DNA from: Pinus tabuliformis | Taxonomy: Eukaryota > Streptophyta > Pinopsida > Pinales > Pinaceae | Length of the DNA: 64,000 nt | Assembly: GCA_031772625.1 (NCBI GenBank) | Contig: CM062813.1 | Span: forward strand, 694,472,420-694,536,419 | Reading direction: 5' to 3' | Part shown: piece by piece, positions 11,368 to 20,803 of the stretch | Position numbering within the stretch: the stretch's first letter is position 1 | How the letters are laid out: every line of letters begins with the position of its first letter | Notes under the pieces: model-generated | What the model saw: only the letters and a program-made list of their open reading frames with translations | The model's database searches: none | Told to the model about the DNA's origin: nothing | Program-made: the position numbers and the translations under genes

Positions 11368-11847
11368 ATGTCGGAACACTGGAACCCTACGAAGAAGGAA
11401 ATTGAAGATTGCTTGGATCATAAGCTTCACGAGTTCGTAGTATAGGAAAACAAAACCTTGCGAATATCTAAGAAGAGGTGGTTGGATCGCTTCATATATA
11501 CGGAAATCCACGAGATCTTCTTCGCATCCTTCTCTTCAGAACTGTATGACTGGTTGGTGAGGCTAGCAGATAGCCAGGGAAGGTGAAAACTTGATCAACC
11601 GATAGTGTGGACTCCAGAGTTGGTGCGTAGGCTAGAAGCATCTGAAGATAAGGTCGCGCGGGCCGTAGAATATTGGCTGGATCGAATAATAGAAGGGTTT
11701 ATCACTGAATTTGTGATAGACACTACTGTAAGCTACATCGAAGCAAAAAGACGTTTTCTCAAGGGATTGCGAGGTAAATACATCAAATCCTTGAATACCT
11801 GGATTAAGATGTTGTTGTGTGAAAAACAGGTGATTAGAATACATTAA
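11368..11847 (+). pseudogene. Broken ORF upstream of gag (probable gag N-terminal part)
   Basis: From the ATG at 11368 (MSEHWNPTKKEIEDCLDHKL) the frame continues for about 159 codons with two in-frame stops, near 11446 and 11584. It is rich in charged residues and predicted helices (for example RRFLKGLRGKYIKSLNTWIK). It lies directly before the capsid frame and is probably the N-terminal gag region, separated by a frameshift. I recognise no specific domain. Confidence 0.5.
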
Positions 11848-11927
11848 TGAGTGGAACAACGCAGAGCGAAAAGGTCTACAAGGGTATCGAAAGGTTAGGA
11901 AACAGTCCTTTAATTTCACCTCCGTGA

Positions 11928-12584
11928 GTGAACGAGGAAGAGCATGCCAAGGTTTCTCCATGGAGTGCGGTCAGTTTGATAAGGAAACACATTCCGGAGT
12001 TATCATCCCTGCTAACGCCACCACTCGCGTCACCTCCTTCACCTCCATCTTCGCCCACACCGCCTCCACCAAACCAGCAGTTTAGCATGGCGAGCGCGAT
12101 CAAGCTGTCGGTATTTAGAGGAGTAGGAAACGAAGATCCAGATCAGTTTTGGTTTGTAGTAAGAGCAGTGTGGGAAGCACATAGGGTTACGGATGATAAT
12201 ATTAAGAAGGCCACATTGGTAAGCGTGCTACAGGACCACGTGCTGACGTGGTATATCAAGCACTCGAATGATCACCCGAATGCAGGACTAGTGGAGATCC
12301 AAATTGCATTGAACAAAGAGTTTAGCCAGCCGAAGTCAAAGACACAGTCGATCATCAAATTTAAGGAGATTGCAATGCTTCCAGGTGAAACCCCTTGGGA
12401 TCTAGATCAGAGACTGAAAATTACGATCTGGGAGGCTAATATGACTCTGACAAATGCGCAGCACTGTGCATGGTTTGTGGCGTCTTTGACACCACACCTG
12501 AGGACGGTGCTGTCACAACAGAAGATCTCTACCCAGGCAGAAGCTTTGGAAATAGCGATGAGGTTGCATGAAACACCGATCTAG
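11928..12584 (+). CDS. Gag capsid region of the Ty3/gypsy element
   Basis: This open frame of 218 codons has a proline-rich stretch (residues ~28-50) followed by a capsid-type domain with the pattern FRGVGNEDPDQFWFVV, DHVLTWYIKH and LNKEFSQPKSK, matching retrotransposon gag. It would assemble the virus-like particle. The frame ends with TAG at 12582-12584; the same frame then continues into zinc knuckles, so that stop is probably a mutation within a longer gag. The start codon used by the element may lie further upstream, because the preceding region is frameshifted. Confidence 0.75.
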   Translation: MNEEEHAKVSPWSAVSLIRKHIPELSSLLTPPLASPPSPPSSPTPPPPNQQFSMASAIKLSVFRGVGNEDPDQFWFVVRAVWEAHRVTDDNIKKATLVSVLQDHVLTWYIKHSNDHPNAGLVEIQIALNKEFSQPKSKTQSIIKFKEIAMLPGETPWDLDQRLKITIWEANMTLTNAQHCAWFVASLTPHLRTVLSQQKISTQAEALEIAMRLHETPI

Positions 12585-13265
12585 GATCCGGGGTTGGGAG
12601 TCCAACAAATCCACGTGCAACTACAGAACCTATGCTTGGAGATGCAAAGTTTGAAGCAGGATAGGGCACCTCGGCCTGAAGCGCGCGAAGAAGTATGGTG
12701 CATAAAATGTAAAGGACAGGGCCACGATAAGGATCACTATCCAGTATTCGCAAACTATTTGGCAGGAGGGGGACCCATGCCGTTGAGACCAGAGGCTCAG
12801 GTAGGGCCAAGTGTGGCACTCACGCTCTGGTGCACAATCTGTCAGGTGGGGGGGAAGCACACCACGGACAACTATCACCTGTTGCAGAAGTATACACAGA
12901 CTCCGCAGTAGCTATTTTGTAACTTCTGTAGATCAGTGGGCCACGATGAGCGAAACTGTTGAAGTTATGAATTTTTTATGGATCGAACACCAGCCTACAT
13001 GCTGCAGATCGAGGCGCGAGGTCAGGATCCAACCACAACCATAACACGCAGTGGATTCCAAGGACGCGGATGAGGACGAGGAGGAATGGGACCTGGATGA
13101 GGGCGCAGATAGCTAATGTGTTATAATTGCGGAGGACCAGGGCACTACGATTGCGATTATACCAACCCAACGAGAATATATTATCCGTACTGTGAGCAGT
13201 TTGATCATGAAATGGTAGATTGCCCAACGCTGATCGCACAAATGTGCAAGAAAGGGGTGCTATAG
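12585..13265 (+). pseudogene. Gag nucleocapsid region with five CCHC-like zinc knuckles
   Basis: Five successive motifs of the C-x2-C-x4/5-H-x4-C type can be read across frames: CIKCKGQGHDKDHY (about 12700), CTICQVGGKHTTDNY (12835), CNFCRSVGHDERNC (12917), CYNCGGPGHYDCDY (13120) and YYPYCEQFDHEMVDC (13178). Four have lost one cysteine, in each case to tyrosine. Such knuckles bind RNA in gag. Between the third and fourth lies an arginine/glycine-rich segment. Stops at about 12909 and 12960 and frame changes break the gene. Confidence 0.65.
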
Positions 13266-13289
13266 CCTACGTCGACGTAGAATATTCAA

Positions 13290-14155
13290 ATGATGAGGTC
13301 TAAACCGCGCGAAGAAGACCCAAACGTAAACATGGTGCTTAGAAGTGGTGCGACCACAGGAGAAGATAAGGGAAAGCAACCCGAGGGAGATACGTGGGTT
13401 CGCAAGGCTCCTACGAAGGAACATGCGTTTGACTTGGAGTGCTCAAGAGAAACATTTATGGAAGCTAAGAAGAGCTTCATGGAAGTCTCTACTTCAAGTA
13501 GTAAGGATCAACCAGAGCTGGGAATGGATCCTTCTATGCTTACTACCTTTTTAGAGACATGCATGAAGCTGCTACGTGACAATAAGGCAGTTAAAGGACT
13601 AGAAGAGCTGATCGCTAGCTGCGCAAGACTGGGAGAACCGCGCGTAGTCCGGAAACTGGGAAGGCATGCACTATGTACCAGGAGGGAAATGAGAATGACG
13701 GCACAAATTGACAAGTATGAAATGGATTAGGTGATCTTAGACTTGGGTTCGGATGCAAATGTGTTACCAAAACAGACATGGGAATGCATGGCAAGCCCAT
13801 GTTGCAGTGGTGTCCTATTCAATTACGGATGGTGAACCAACAAAAAATTTTGCCCATGGGAAGATTGCACGGGGTCACAGTGGATATCGAAGGTGCGAAC
13901 ACGCAGACCGACTTTGAAGTAATAGAGATTTTGGATGACAGTAACCCTTACCCCGCATTGTTAGGGATAGACTGGGCCACGAACATGAATGGAGTCATCA
14001 ACCTGAAGAAGTCGAAAATGATTTTCGAGAAAAAGTCCCTAGGCATAGTACTTCCGCTTGATTCGGCTGAAGGAGAGCGCTACACTGAACCTGTGCGCGA
14101 CGATGGGAGCGATGATGAGTTGGATTGTATCTACAAGATAACTGCGCGACATTAG
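13290..14155 (+). pseudogene. Protease region of the Ty3/gypsy element
   Basis: An open frame (13290-13730) gives a polar linker of ~146 residues and ends in a stop. The reading then continues as VILDLGSDANVLPK (from 13731), which fits the aspartic protease active site with DLGS in place of DTGS. After a frameshift near 13778 it continues with the rest of the fold, including PALLGIDWATNMNGVI near 13955. The protease would cut gag-pol into working parts. The active-site change and the frameshifts indicate loss of function. Confidence 0.65.
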
Positions 14156-14289
14156 GATTGGCTAAATCCAACTGCAGATGGAAGGGCCTCATGGAACACA
14201 CATGTTCCTGCCATTCGGATTTAGACGAAGAAGATGAACGCTGGCGCAAACGGTTGAGTGAAGTAACAACACTAAATTGTAATATGATG

Positions 14290-14892
14290 ACTAAATCGTT
14301 GTGTTGCGTAATGGCCCAAGCTCAAGATCTACCAATATATGATGGATTAACAATGGTGGATGAATTCTTGGACAAGTTTGAGAGCACAGTACCAGAGCAC
14401 CAGAGGTTCGATGTGTTAAAATGGGCGATGTGGGCAACACCTGCGCATTGGTGGGGAACACATCAAGGAGACTTTGAAAACTAGTGTTGTTGCAAGAGGA
14501 TGATGCGGCTACGGTTTGGGAACTCGAAACTATGAATAACCAAAAATATGACGGACGCGATGACTCGTACACACACCTCACAAAATGGACCAAGGCCTAT
14601 GGAGAAGAACCTCAGTCTGAATGGGTACAATTATTCTATCATACCCTGGATGTCATCCCAAGGAACTGGTATACCAAGACAGAACTCCGACATGGTACAG
14701 GCGAATGAGATATCTTGCGCGAAGGATTTTTGCTAAAATTTTCATTTGAAGACCTATGGGCAGATACTGTTGATGATGTGCTGCAAGCCGTGAAAGATGC
14801 CATTTTCAAAATACCACAGGAACCATGGGAAATAGTTCAACTAGAATGGTCACCTCAGTTAAGGCAGGCCCTAGAATGTTACAATGTATAAG
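14290..14892 (+). pseudogene. Second gag-like region between protease and reverse transcriptase
   Basis: Across several frames the reading gives DLPIYDGLTMVDEFLDKFE and, further on, YDGRDDSYTHLTKWTKAYG, IPRNWYTKTELRHGTGE and WADTVDDVLQAVKDAIFKIP. The pattern (a DG-start, then a hydrophobic 'LF..TLD.IPRNWY' block) is that of the retrotransposon gag family. It lies after the protease, not in gag, and appears to hold two such units in tandem. No function beyond similarity to gag can be claimed. Frames shift near 14484 and 14708. Confidence 0.5.
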
Positions 14893-15074
14893 TGAAGGAT
14901 GATGATGATGACCCTCGAAATATTAATATTCCAGGAACTGAAGGGAGTCGCGAAGTTGAAGGACCAATAATCGAGGACCCCGACATCACTGCGCCACTAA
15001 GAACAAAGTAGGTAAACATTGGTACATATGCAGAACCCAAGAATGCGACACTCGGGGATTATTGGGATGGTGCC

Positions 15075-15770
15075 ATGGTGGATAAGGTCATCGAGCTACT
15101 TCGCAAATATCAAGATTTGTTCCCAACCAAAATCACAGAGTTAAAAGGGATCCTTGGCGACCTAGGGATGATGAAGATAACTTTGAAACCGGACGCGAAG
15201 CCAGTTAAGCAGCGTCCTTACCGTTTGAATCCGAAGTATAAGGAAAAGGTCCGCAAAGAATTGGACAAAATGCTTGTAGCAGGAATTATTGAACCAGTGG
15301 AAGAGTCTGACTAGGTGAGTCCTATGATAGAGCAGGAGAAAAAATAGAAGGGCAAAATCTGAATCTACGTGGACCTTAGAAAACTTAATGATGCCTGTGT
15401 TCACAATCCATTCTCGACACCATTTATAGATGAAGTCTTGGAGAATGTTGGCAGACAGGAAGCTTACTCATTCACAGACGGGTTCTCAGGGTACCATCAG
15501 ATCAAGATCGCGCCGAAAGATAGGAGCAAGAAAACCTTCACGACCGAATGGGGTTGCTTTCAGTACATTGTTATGCCCTTTGGATTGAAGAATGCGCCAG
15601 CGATATTTTCGCGTGTAGTGGTGGCCACGTTCAAGGAATTCATCCACAAGTTTTTGGAGGTTTATTTCGACGATTGGACTATATTTAGGCTAGTCAAGAA
15701 ACATATAGCGAGCTTATGGTTGATGTTGGATACTTGCCAATGACACCAGATTGCGCTAAATCTTAAGAAG
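15075..15770 (+). pseudogene. Reverse transcriptase of the Ty3/gypsy element
   Basis: The fragments cover the RT fingers and palm: PYRLNPKYKEKV and MLVAGIIEPVEES, then YVDLRKLNDACVHNPF, FTDGFSGYHQIKIAP, MPFGLKNAPAIFSRV and the catalytic box VYFDDWTIF (YFDD; YLDD/YMDD are commoner). RT copies the element RNA into DNA. In-frame stops at about 15312 and 15345 separate two open parts (15075-15314 and 15369-15743). Another stop ends the second part. Confidence 0.85.
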
Positions 15771-16724
15771 TGCACCTTCCTCGTCCCCTTTGGAAATTTT
15801 CTTGGCCATGTGGTATGCAGACAATGCCTGATGGTGGGCCCTGCGAAGATTGTTGTCATTCTCAATCTGGAAGCGCCGTAAAGTGTCAAACAACTCCGCA
15901 CCACATTAGGGAACACTGGCTACTATCGGAAGTTTATGAAGAGATATGCACAAATCACGGCAACAATGGAACAGTTGTTGAAAAAGGACGCCACATATTG
16001 TTGGAATGATGAGTGTAAGAAAATTCTAGAAATCCTCAAGGAAAAAATGGCATTCGCTCCCATTTTGGTTTTCCCAAAATGGGACATCGAATTTCACATA
16101 CATGTTGATGCGTCGTGTATCGCGCTGGGCACTGTACTTACGCAGGAAGGAGTGGAAGGCATTGATCACCCGATTGCATTTGCAAGTCGACGGTTGTCCA
16201 AAGCCGAAAAAAACTACTCCACTATGGAGCGAGAGGGATTAGTGATGATATTCGTGCTCCAGGAATACAGCCACTATCTACTTGGTGGGCACTTCAAGAT
16301 GTATACCGATCATTCCGTGTTGAAATACCTGGTGAACAAGCTTGTGTTGGGGGGGCGCATATGTAGATGGCTATTACTATTTCAAGAATATGACTTTGAA
16401 GTCATTGTCAAGCCAGGACACTTAAATGCAGGCCCAGATCACCTATCACGAATTGAGAACGATGAGGAACCGACAAATTTGGGGGAAGGACTACCTGATG
16501 CACAGCTCTATGCAGTGCGCATCGCGAATAGCCACTTCAAAGATATAATCCATTTCTTAACCACAGGGACCACACCGCAGGGATATTCAGTCCAACAAAA
16601 GAAAGAATTGGTAGTACGCGTGGCGGATTTTTCTGTTATCACGGGGCACCTCTACAAAATGGGAAACGATGAAATATTACGAAGATATGTACCTGAATTT
16701 GAACGAGGGAAGATCCTTGCATAA
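15771..16724 (+). CDS. RT connection and RNase H of the Ty3/gypsy element
   Basis: The first part (to ~15940) is frameshifted and gives NLKKCTFLVPFGNFLGHVV, typical of the RT thumb. From 15936 to 16724 one open frame of 262 codons covers the connection and RNase H: HVDASCIALGTVLTQEG (first catalytic Asp), the Glu in MEREGLVMIF, and TDHSVLKYLV (Asp), ending GPDHLSRIEN. RNase H removes the RNA strand during reverse transcription. The frame ends in the integrase N-terminal zinc-binding region. Confidence 0.85.
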
Positions 16725-17724
16725 GCACATGGCGAGGCTGCCAAAGGACATTATGCGGGATGGGCGACATCACAAAAGATTCTTCACGTCGGGCTATGGT
16801 GGCCAACCCTACATCAAGATTCGAAAGTGTATTGTCAGGCCTATGATGTATGTCAACGGACTGGCAAACCATCGCGAAGGGATGAAATGCCCCTCAATCC
16901 ACAGATGACACTGCAACCATTCAAAAAATAGGCGATAGACTTTGTGGGGCCCATCACACCTCGAGGGAAGACGGGTGTGCGCTATATCATCACCGCGATA
17001 GAGTACTTGAATCGATGGGTGGAAGCACAGCTGGTTAAGGTCTTCATGGCCGCTACTGCTACAAAATTTTTGTTCGATAATGTATTGACATGGTTTGGAT
17101 GCCCAAAATTCTAATGAGTGACTGCAAAACGCACTTTCTAAATGAAACTATCAGCGCACTCACTGAAGAATTACAGGTGTATCATCAGCAAAGCACGCCA
17201 TACCATCCGCAAGCAAATGGGACAGTAGAAGAATTCAAAAAGATTTTGGAAACTGTGTTGACCAAAGTATGTAACACGCAACAAAACGATTGGGATTTGT
17301 GGATACCTGCCATGCTATGGGCATACCGAACCACATGCAAGAAATTGACGGGTCAGCACCTTTCAGGTTAGTTTATGGTACAGAAGCCGTCATGCAAATG
17401 GAATACATTGTACCCAGTTTGCAAATAGCAACAATGACAGGCATGGCAGACCGCGAAGCCTTGGAAGAGAGGCTCGCGCAACTGGAAGAACTTGAGGAAG
17501 AACGGTTTCTGGCTAGAATCCATCAGCAAGTACAGAAACAGCGCGAGAAAGCTTGGCACGATCGCCATATCAAGTTGCGCACATTCAAAGTAAATGATTT
17601 AGTATTACTGTATGACAGCAAGTTCGAAAAATTCCCTGGAAAACTCCGAATGCATTGGTTGGGACCATATGTGGTCAAAGAGGTCGCCGACGGAGGCGCG
17701 GTCCAGCTTGGCAAGCTTAATTGA
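16725..17724 (+). pseudogene. Integrase of the Ty3/gypsy element
   Basis: Fragments in several frames give the zinc-binding HHCC part (HGEAAKGHYAGW to CQAYDVCQRTG), the core with AIDFVGPITP (Asp), [11 protein letters not shown] (Asp) and NGTVEEFKK (Glu), and the C-terminal [12 protein letters not shown] and TFKVNDLVLLYDSKF segments. All three catalytic residues can be seen. Stops at about 16724, 16929 and 17113 and a frameshift at ~17360 disable it. The last open part is 17290-17724. Confidence 0.85.
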
Positions 17725-17960
17725 GAGCCCTTCCCAGGAAGAGTAAAAGGCAGTCACCTAAAGCCCTACACGAGTGGGCTAGCTATTTGACTAACGATCG
17801 AAGCACAGTCTCAACGCTCCAAGCAGTTGAGAGAAAGCGTAGGACTATAAAAGAGTCCGCAGGAAATCTGCACGGAAACATGGTTCCTCGTAGGGTGAGC
17901 CTATCGCAGGAATCACGGTCGTGCATAAGGGGTTGCGCTGCTATGCTGATAGGCTAGAAA

Positions 17961-18611
17961 GTGGCCGTTGAGGACACTGTTCCTGACAAGATGGTCAATT
18001 TAATGCAACAAGGAGCGGACGGCGGGCAATTAAGACATGAAGTCAGAACTGGATTTGAACTGATTTTCCACCAGTATCGCATTAATGAGCTAGAAAAGGG
18101 GGGAATGGGCAAATTTGAATTTCATCAGGTCTATAAATTACAGCTGGTCATCCACCAAAAAAACTGTGGCATCTTGAGACTTAAGTTATTGTGCTATCCA
18201 ATAGGCATGGATTCATCGAACTTCGACGAGTTGAGAGTAAGCCCCGTGGTTGTGACATTGCCAAAAGAGCCGCAGGACCTTCAGGACAGTGTAATGTCCA
18301 CCGCCAAGGCTGCAACACCGAGTCCAATGTCAGTGGTGGGAGAAGTGCCAAAAATCCCCAGCCAGATAGTAGGACCGGTCCGGATGTCACCGCGAAACTT
18401 GTGGTCTGGTAAGCAATCTATGCAAGATAGGGGCAAGATGTTGAATCTTGGGATACAAGATAGAATTCAGTTGAAAAGTGTGTCCCTGGGTCGCATGCCC
18501 ATGATGAAACTTGAAGACTGGGACCTCGCAGATAGAAACATCTCTCTTGAAAAAATGCAACACAAGCTTCAACAGACATGGAGTATATTGGACCAAAGAT
18601 CGCAAGCTTGA
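17961..18611 (+). CDS. Unknown ORF downstream of integrase, before the 3' LTR
   Basis: This is an uninterrupted frame of 216 codons in an element whose gag and pol are otherwise riddled with stops. The protein begins MAVEDTVPDKMVNLMQQG, has a polar mid-section rich in proline and serine (residues ~95-140) and a basic, methionine-rich C-terminal part. No motif is recognised. The first ~65 residues contain GKFEFHQVYKLQLVIHQ, perhaps a remnant of a beta-rich fold. It could be an accessory protein of the element, a captured host fragment or a chance frame. Confidence 0.4.
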   Translation: MAVEDTVPDKMVNLMQQGADGGQLRHEVRTGFELIFHQYRINELEKGGMGKFEFHQVYKLQLVIHQKNCGILRLKLLCYPIGMDSSNFDELRVSPVVVTLPKEPQDLQDSVMSTAKAATPSPMSVVGEVPKIPSQIVGPVRMSPRNLWSGKQSMQDRGKMLNLGIQDRIQLKSVSLGRMPMMKLEDWDLADRNISLEKMQHKLQQTWSILDQRSQA

Positions 18612-18894
18612 TGCTTGTGCACTAGGAGTTCACGCCTTGGGCATCTCCGCTAGAGCTAAAATCCTATGAGAGGTTTCTTTGTGTTAACCACGCAGAGCAG
18701 AATGAGCATCATTAGTTAAGTGAATTAGTAGAGGCGATGGAGCAGGAGCTTGAAGAAATGTTGCAGGAAGCAAGAATGGAGCAGCAGAACGTAGTGCGTC
18801 ACTCACAGGGATGGTGGACCACAAGGCCTTGGCAGCGCGTCTCGCCACACCAACGAGTGACTCGGGACGAGTCACGATGATTTTGTTGGGGGCC
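18612..18894 (+). other. 3' untranslated part and polypurine tract
   Basis: The stretch includes a possible short coiled segment (VEAMEQELEEMLQEARMEQQ, from about 18730). It ends with TTTTGTTGGGGGCC directly before the LTR, the probable plus-strand primer site. Confidence 0.5.
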
Positions 18895-19738
18895 TGTTGG
18901 ACAACAGATCCCCCGCGTAATGGTTGTGGGGCTTAAAGCCCATAAATTTGGGTATTGGTATTGTAAAGGCTCCGCGAAGTGCATAGAGAGCGAATTTTAA
19001 TGAGTCAAGTCAAAGGGTAGTCCGCCCTAAAATATTGTAATTTAATCTAGAATGTGTCAAGAATGTATAAATAGAGCGAGGCTCTAAGTGTAGAAGGTAG
19101 CTTTTCTTTGGATCTAAGGTGGATGGGTTTCTAAAAGTAATATTCGCTCTAAGTCTGTAAGTCCGAGTTGCGGATCGCAGTAGTAGAAGAGGCTCTGCAG
19201 TTGTGTGCGCAGAGGCCTAGTAGAGTCCGCAACTGTGTGCACGGACCCCTGCAGCTATGGGCGCAGGGTAGGAAGTGGGTTGTAATTGGAAAAAGCATTA
19301 ATAAAGATAAGTTGGTTTTGGAATATCTCATATTTGTTGCCCTGTTTCTGTTTACACATCCATTTACAGTTTATGATTGCGAACATGTTTTTTTATGTTA
19401 AATGGTAAAGGAAAGTATTGTGCCTACTTAAATTAATCCAAGATATATAATAATACTAAGCACAGTAAAGAGCATTTGCACTCTCCAAGCCGCGTGAAGG
19501 TAGTTTCTTTGAATAGGCGACTGCGCGGAAGTAGCATAGTGCAAGGGATCGATTCACGAACCTTCTAGACACCATCAAAACATCCCTAGGGTGCAGAAAC
19601 CTGGTTCCAGCACCCTCCCATACTACCTCTGGTGAGACCTCAGTCTGCGCTCCGTGGACTGTTGCCGAAAGGGCCAGTAGTTTCGGATTTTTTTGGCTAA
19701 ACATTTCTAAACCTGGGTCAGGTCCCAATAAGCCAATA
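18895..19738 (+). repeat. 3' LTR (844 bp)
   Basis: Partner of 10450-11323. Starts TGTTGGACAACAG, ends AAGCCAATA. TATA box TATAAATA at 19066-19073. It lacks the ~25-bp palindrome segment found upstream of the TATA box in the 5' LTR. Base substitutions between the LTRs show the insertion is not recent. Confidence 0.93.
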
Positions 19739-19743
19739 GCAGT

Positions 19744-20026
19744 AGTACGTTGATTGAGGGCTCGGGGGTGGCCCGTTGTAGAAAGATTATATGCAACTGA
19801 GCTTACGGTTGGGTGGAGAGTCGTCCCCAAAAATTTGTTGCGGTTAGCGAGATTCAAATAGCGTTCAAATCCAAAATTACAAGTAAGGAATATCATCGCT
19901 ACAGGTAAGTTGCCTTTGCTCCTATTTCTCAAAAATTCTATGCTAATTAGTTGAATAGAGGTGTGTTGATTGTAAATCGCATAATTGATCTAATTAGTTG
20001 CATGTTTTAATTTTGGGGTTGTCACA
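19744..20026 (+). repeat. LTR of the older gypsy element, right part
   Basis: Continuation of the LTR that starts at 9917, after removal of the nested element and one GCAGT copy. It ends GGGGTTGTCACA at 20026. Joined, the LTR is about 816 bp. The end is inferred from the CA rule and the change to plastid-like sequence soon after. Confidence 0.55.
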
Positions 20027-20225
20027 ATTTGACCATAAATTGATCAAGAATTTTAAACGTTTTAAATTTGATATTTGAGCCTGAGAGGAGAGGGAAAAAC
20101 ATTTATTTTTTCCATTCTAGATGATGATGAAAAATCATCATGTTTCACAAGTATAGTTTCTATCGACTCGGCTTTATGCTTATAGTTAGGGATTGTCTGA
20201 AGGGGTAGAATAGAAGTTGTCCCCG

Positions 20226-20313
20226 AGAGAGATGGCTAAGTGGTTGATGGATCTGGTCTTGAAAACCGATACAGTAAAAAAACAATATTGAGGGTTTGAA
20301 TACTTCTCTCTCT
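20226..20313 (+). pseudogene. trnS-UGA: Plastid trnS-UGA copy in nuclear DNA
   Basis: The sequence reads AGAGAGATGGCTAAGTGGTT, then a TCTTGAAAACCGAT anticodon arm (TGA anticodon), a variable arm and GGGTTTGAA before TCTCTCT. It follows the plastid serine tRNA (UGA) from acceptor stem to acceptor stem. Several positions are changed (for example TTCGAATC to TTTGAATA), so it is a non-functional nuclear copy. Its position beside an inverted psbC end matches the plastid order psbC/trnS-UGA. Confidence 0.8.
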
Positions 20314-20504
20314 TATTGTTTTTCAACAATCACATTTATTGGTCCTATCCAATACAAAAAAGATAATATCTTGGCCGTATATAGCCAAGCTACAAGGATC
20401 CAGTTGGAAAGACAGTATTTTCAAATACTCCTATCCCATCAATATGGGAGATAGATGTAATGAAATTGAATCGATTTCTCTTCCATATGGTTCAATATAT
20501 AGTT

Positions 20505-20803
20505 TCAATGAAGAGGATCCATGGAAAGGACAAGTTCAAAATCACGATAAATCCCGCTGCAATTGTACAAGCCCTTCCCACATGCCACAAATGACCTACA
20601 AAGAAGAAAAATCCTAGAATGAAATGAGAGGTTGCTAACCAAGTTTGGGAAAGACATAATTCACTGCATCGATTTCTGTAGCTACACCAAACGCAAATTT
20701 TAAAGAACCTGAAGGAGCATGAGTCATATATTCTATTGAACGTCGTTCCTACCAAGGTTGTATGTATTTTCTCAACTTTCTCAGATCCAAGCCATTAGGG
20801 CCC
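20505..20803 (-). pseudogene. psbC: 3' part of plastid psbC (CP43) in nuclear DNA
   Basis: On the minus strand the reading gives [17 protein letters not shown] text with a frameshift, [12 protein letters not shown], then [18 protein letters not shown] and the C-terminal end before a stop at 20505-20507. These are C-terminal landmarks of CP43, the photosystem II core antenna protein. A 13-bp deletion after GCAGCGGGATTT and other changes make it a pseudogene. The 5' side stops at 20803 where the Tat element begins; the gene resumes at 35234. Confidence 0.9.

Larger units (their letters stand above)
10445..19743 (+). mobile_element. Complete Ty3/gypsy LTR retrotransposon with GCAGT target duplication
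   Basis: The element proper is 10450-19738, flanked by the identical 5-bp duplications GCAGT at 10445-10449 and 19739-19743. The LTRs run from TGTTGG to CCAACA/CCAATA. Order on the plus strand: 5' LTR, primer-binding region, an upstream gag piece, capsid, five zinc knuckles, protease, a second gag-like region, reverse transcriptase, RNase H, integrase, an extra ORF, purine tract, 3' LTR. RNase H precedes integrase, as in Ty3/gypsy. Many stops and frameshifts show it is inactive. It lies inside the LTR of an older gypsy element. Confidence 0.93.

Noticed and set aside
20339..20617. Plus-strand frame of 92 codons
   Set aside because: It covers plastid spacer and the antisense of psbC; not a gene.
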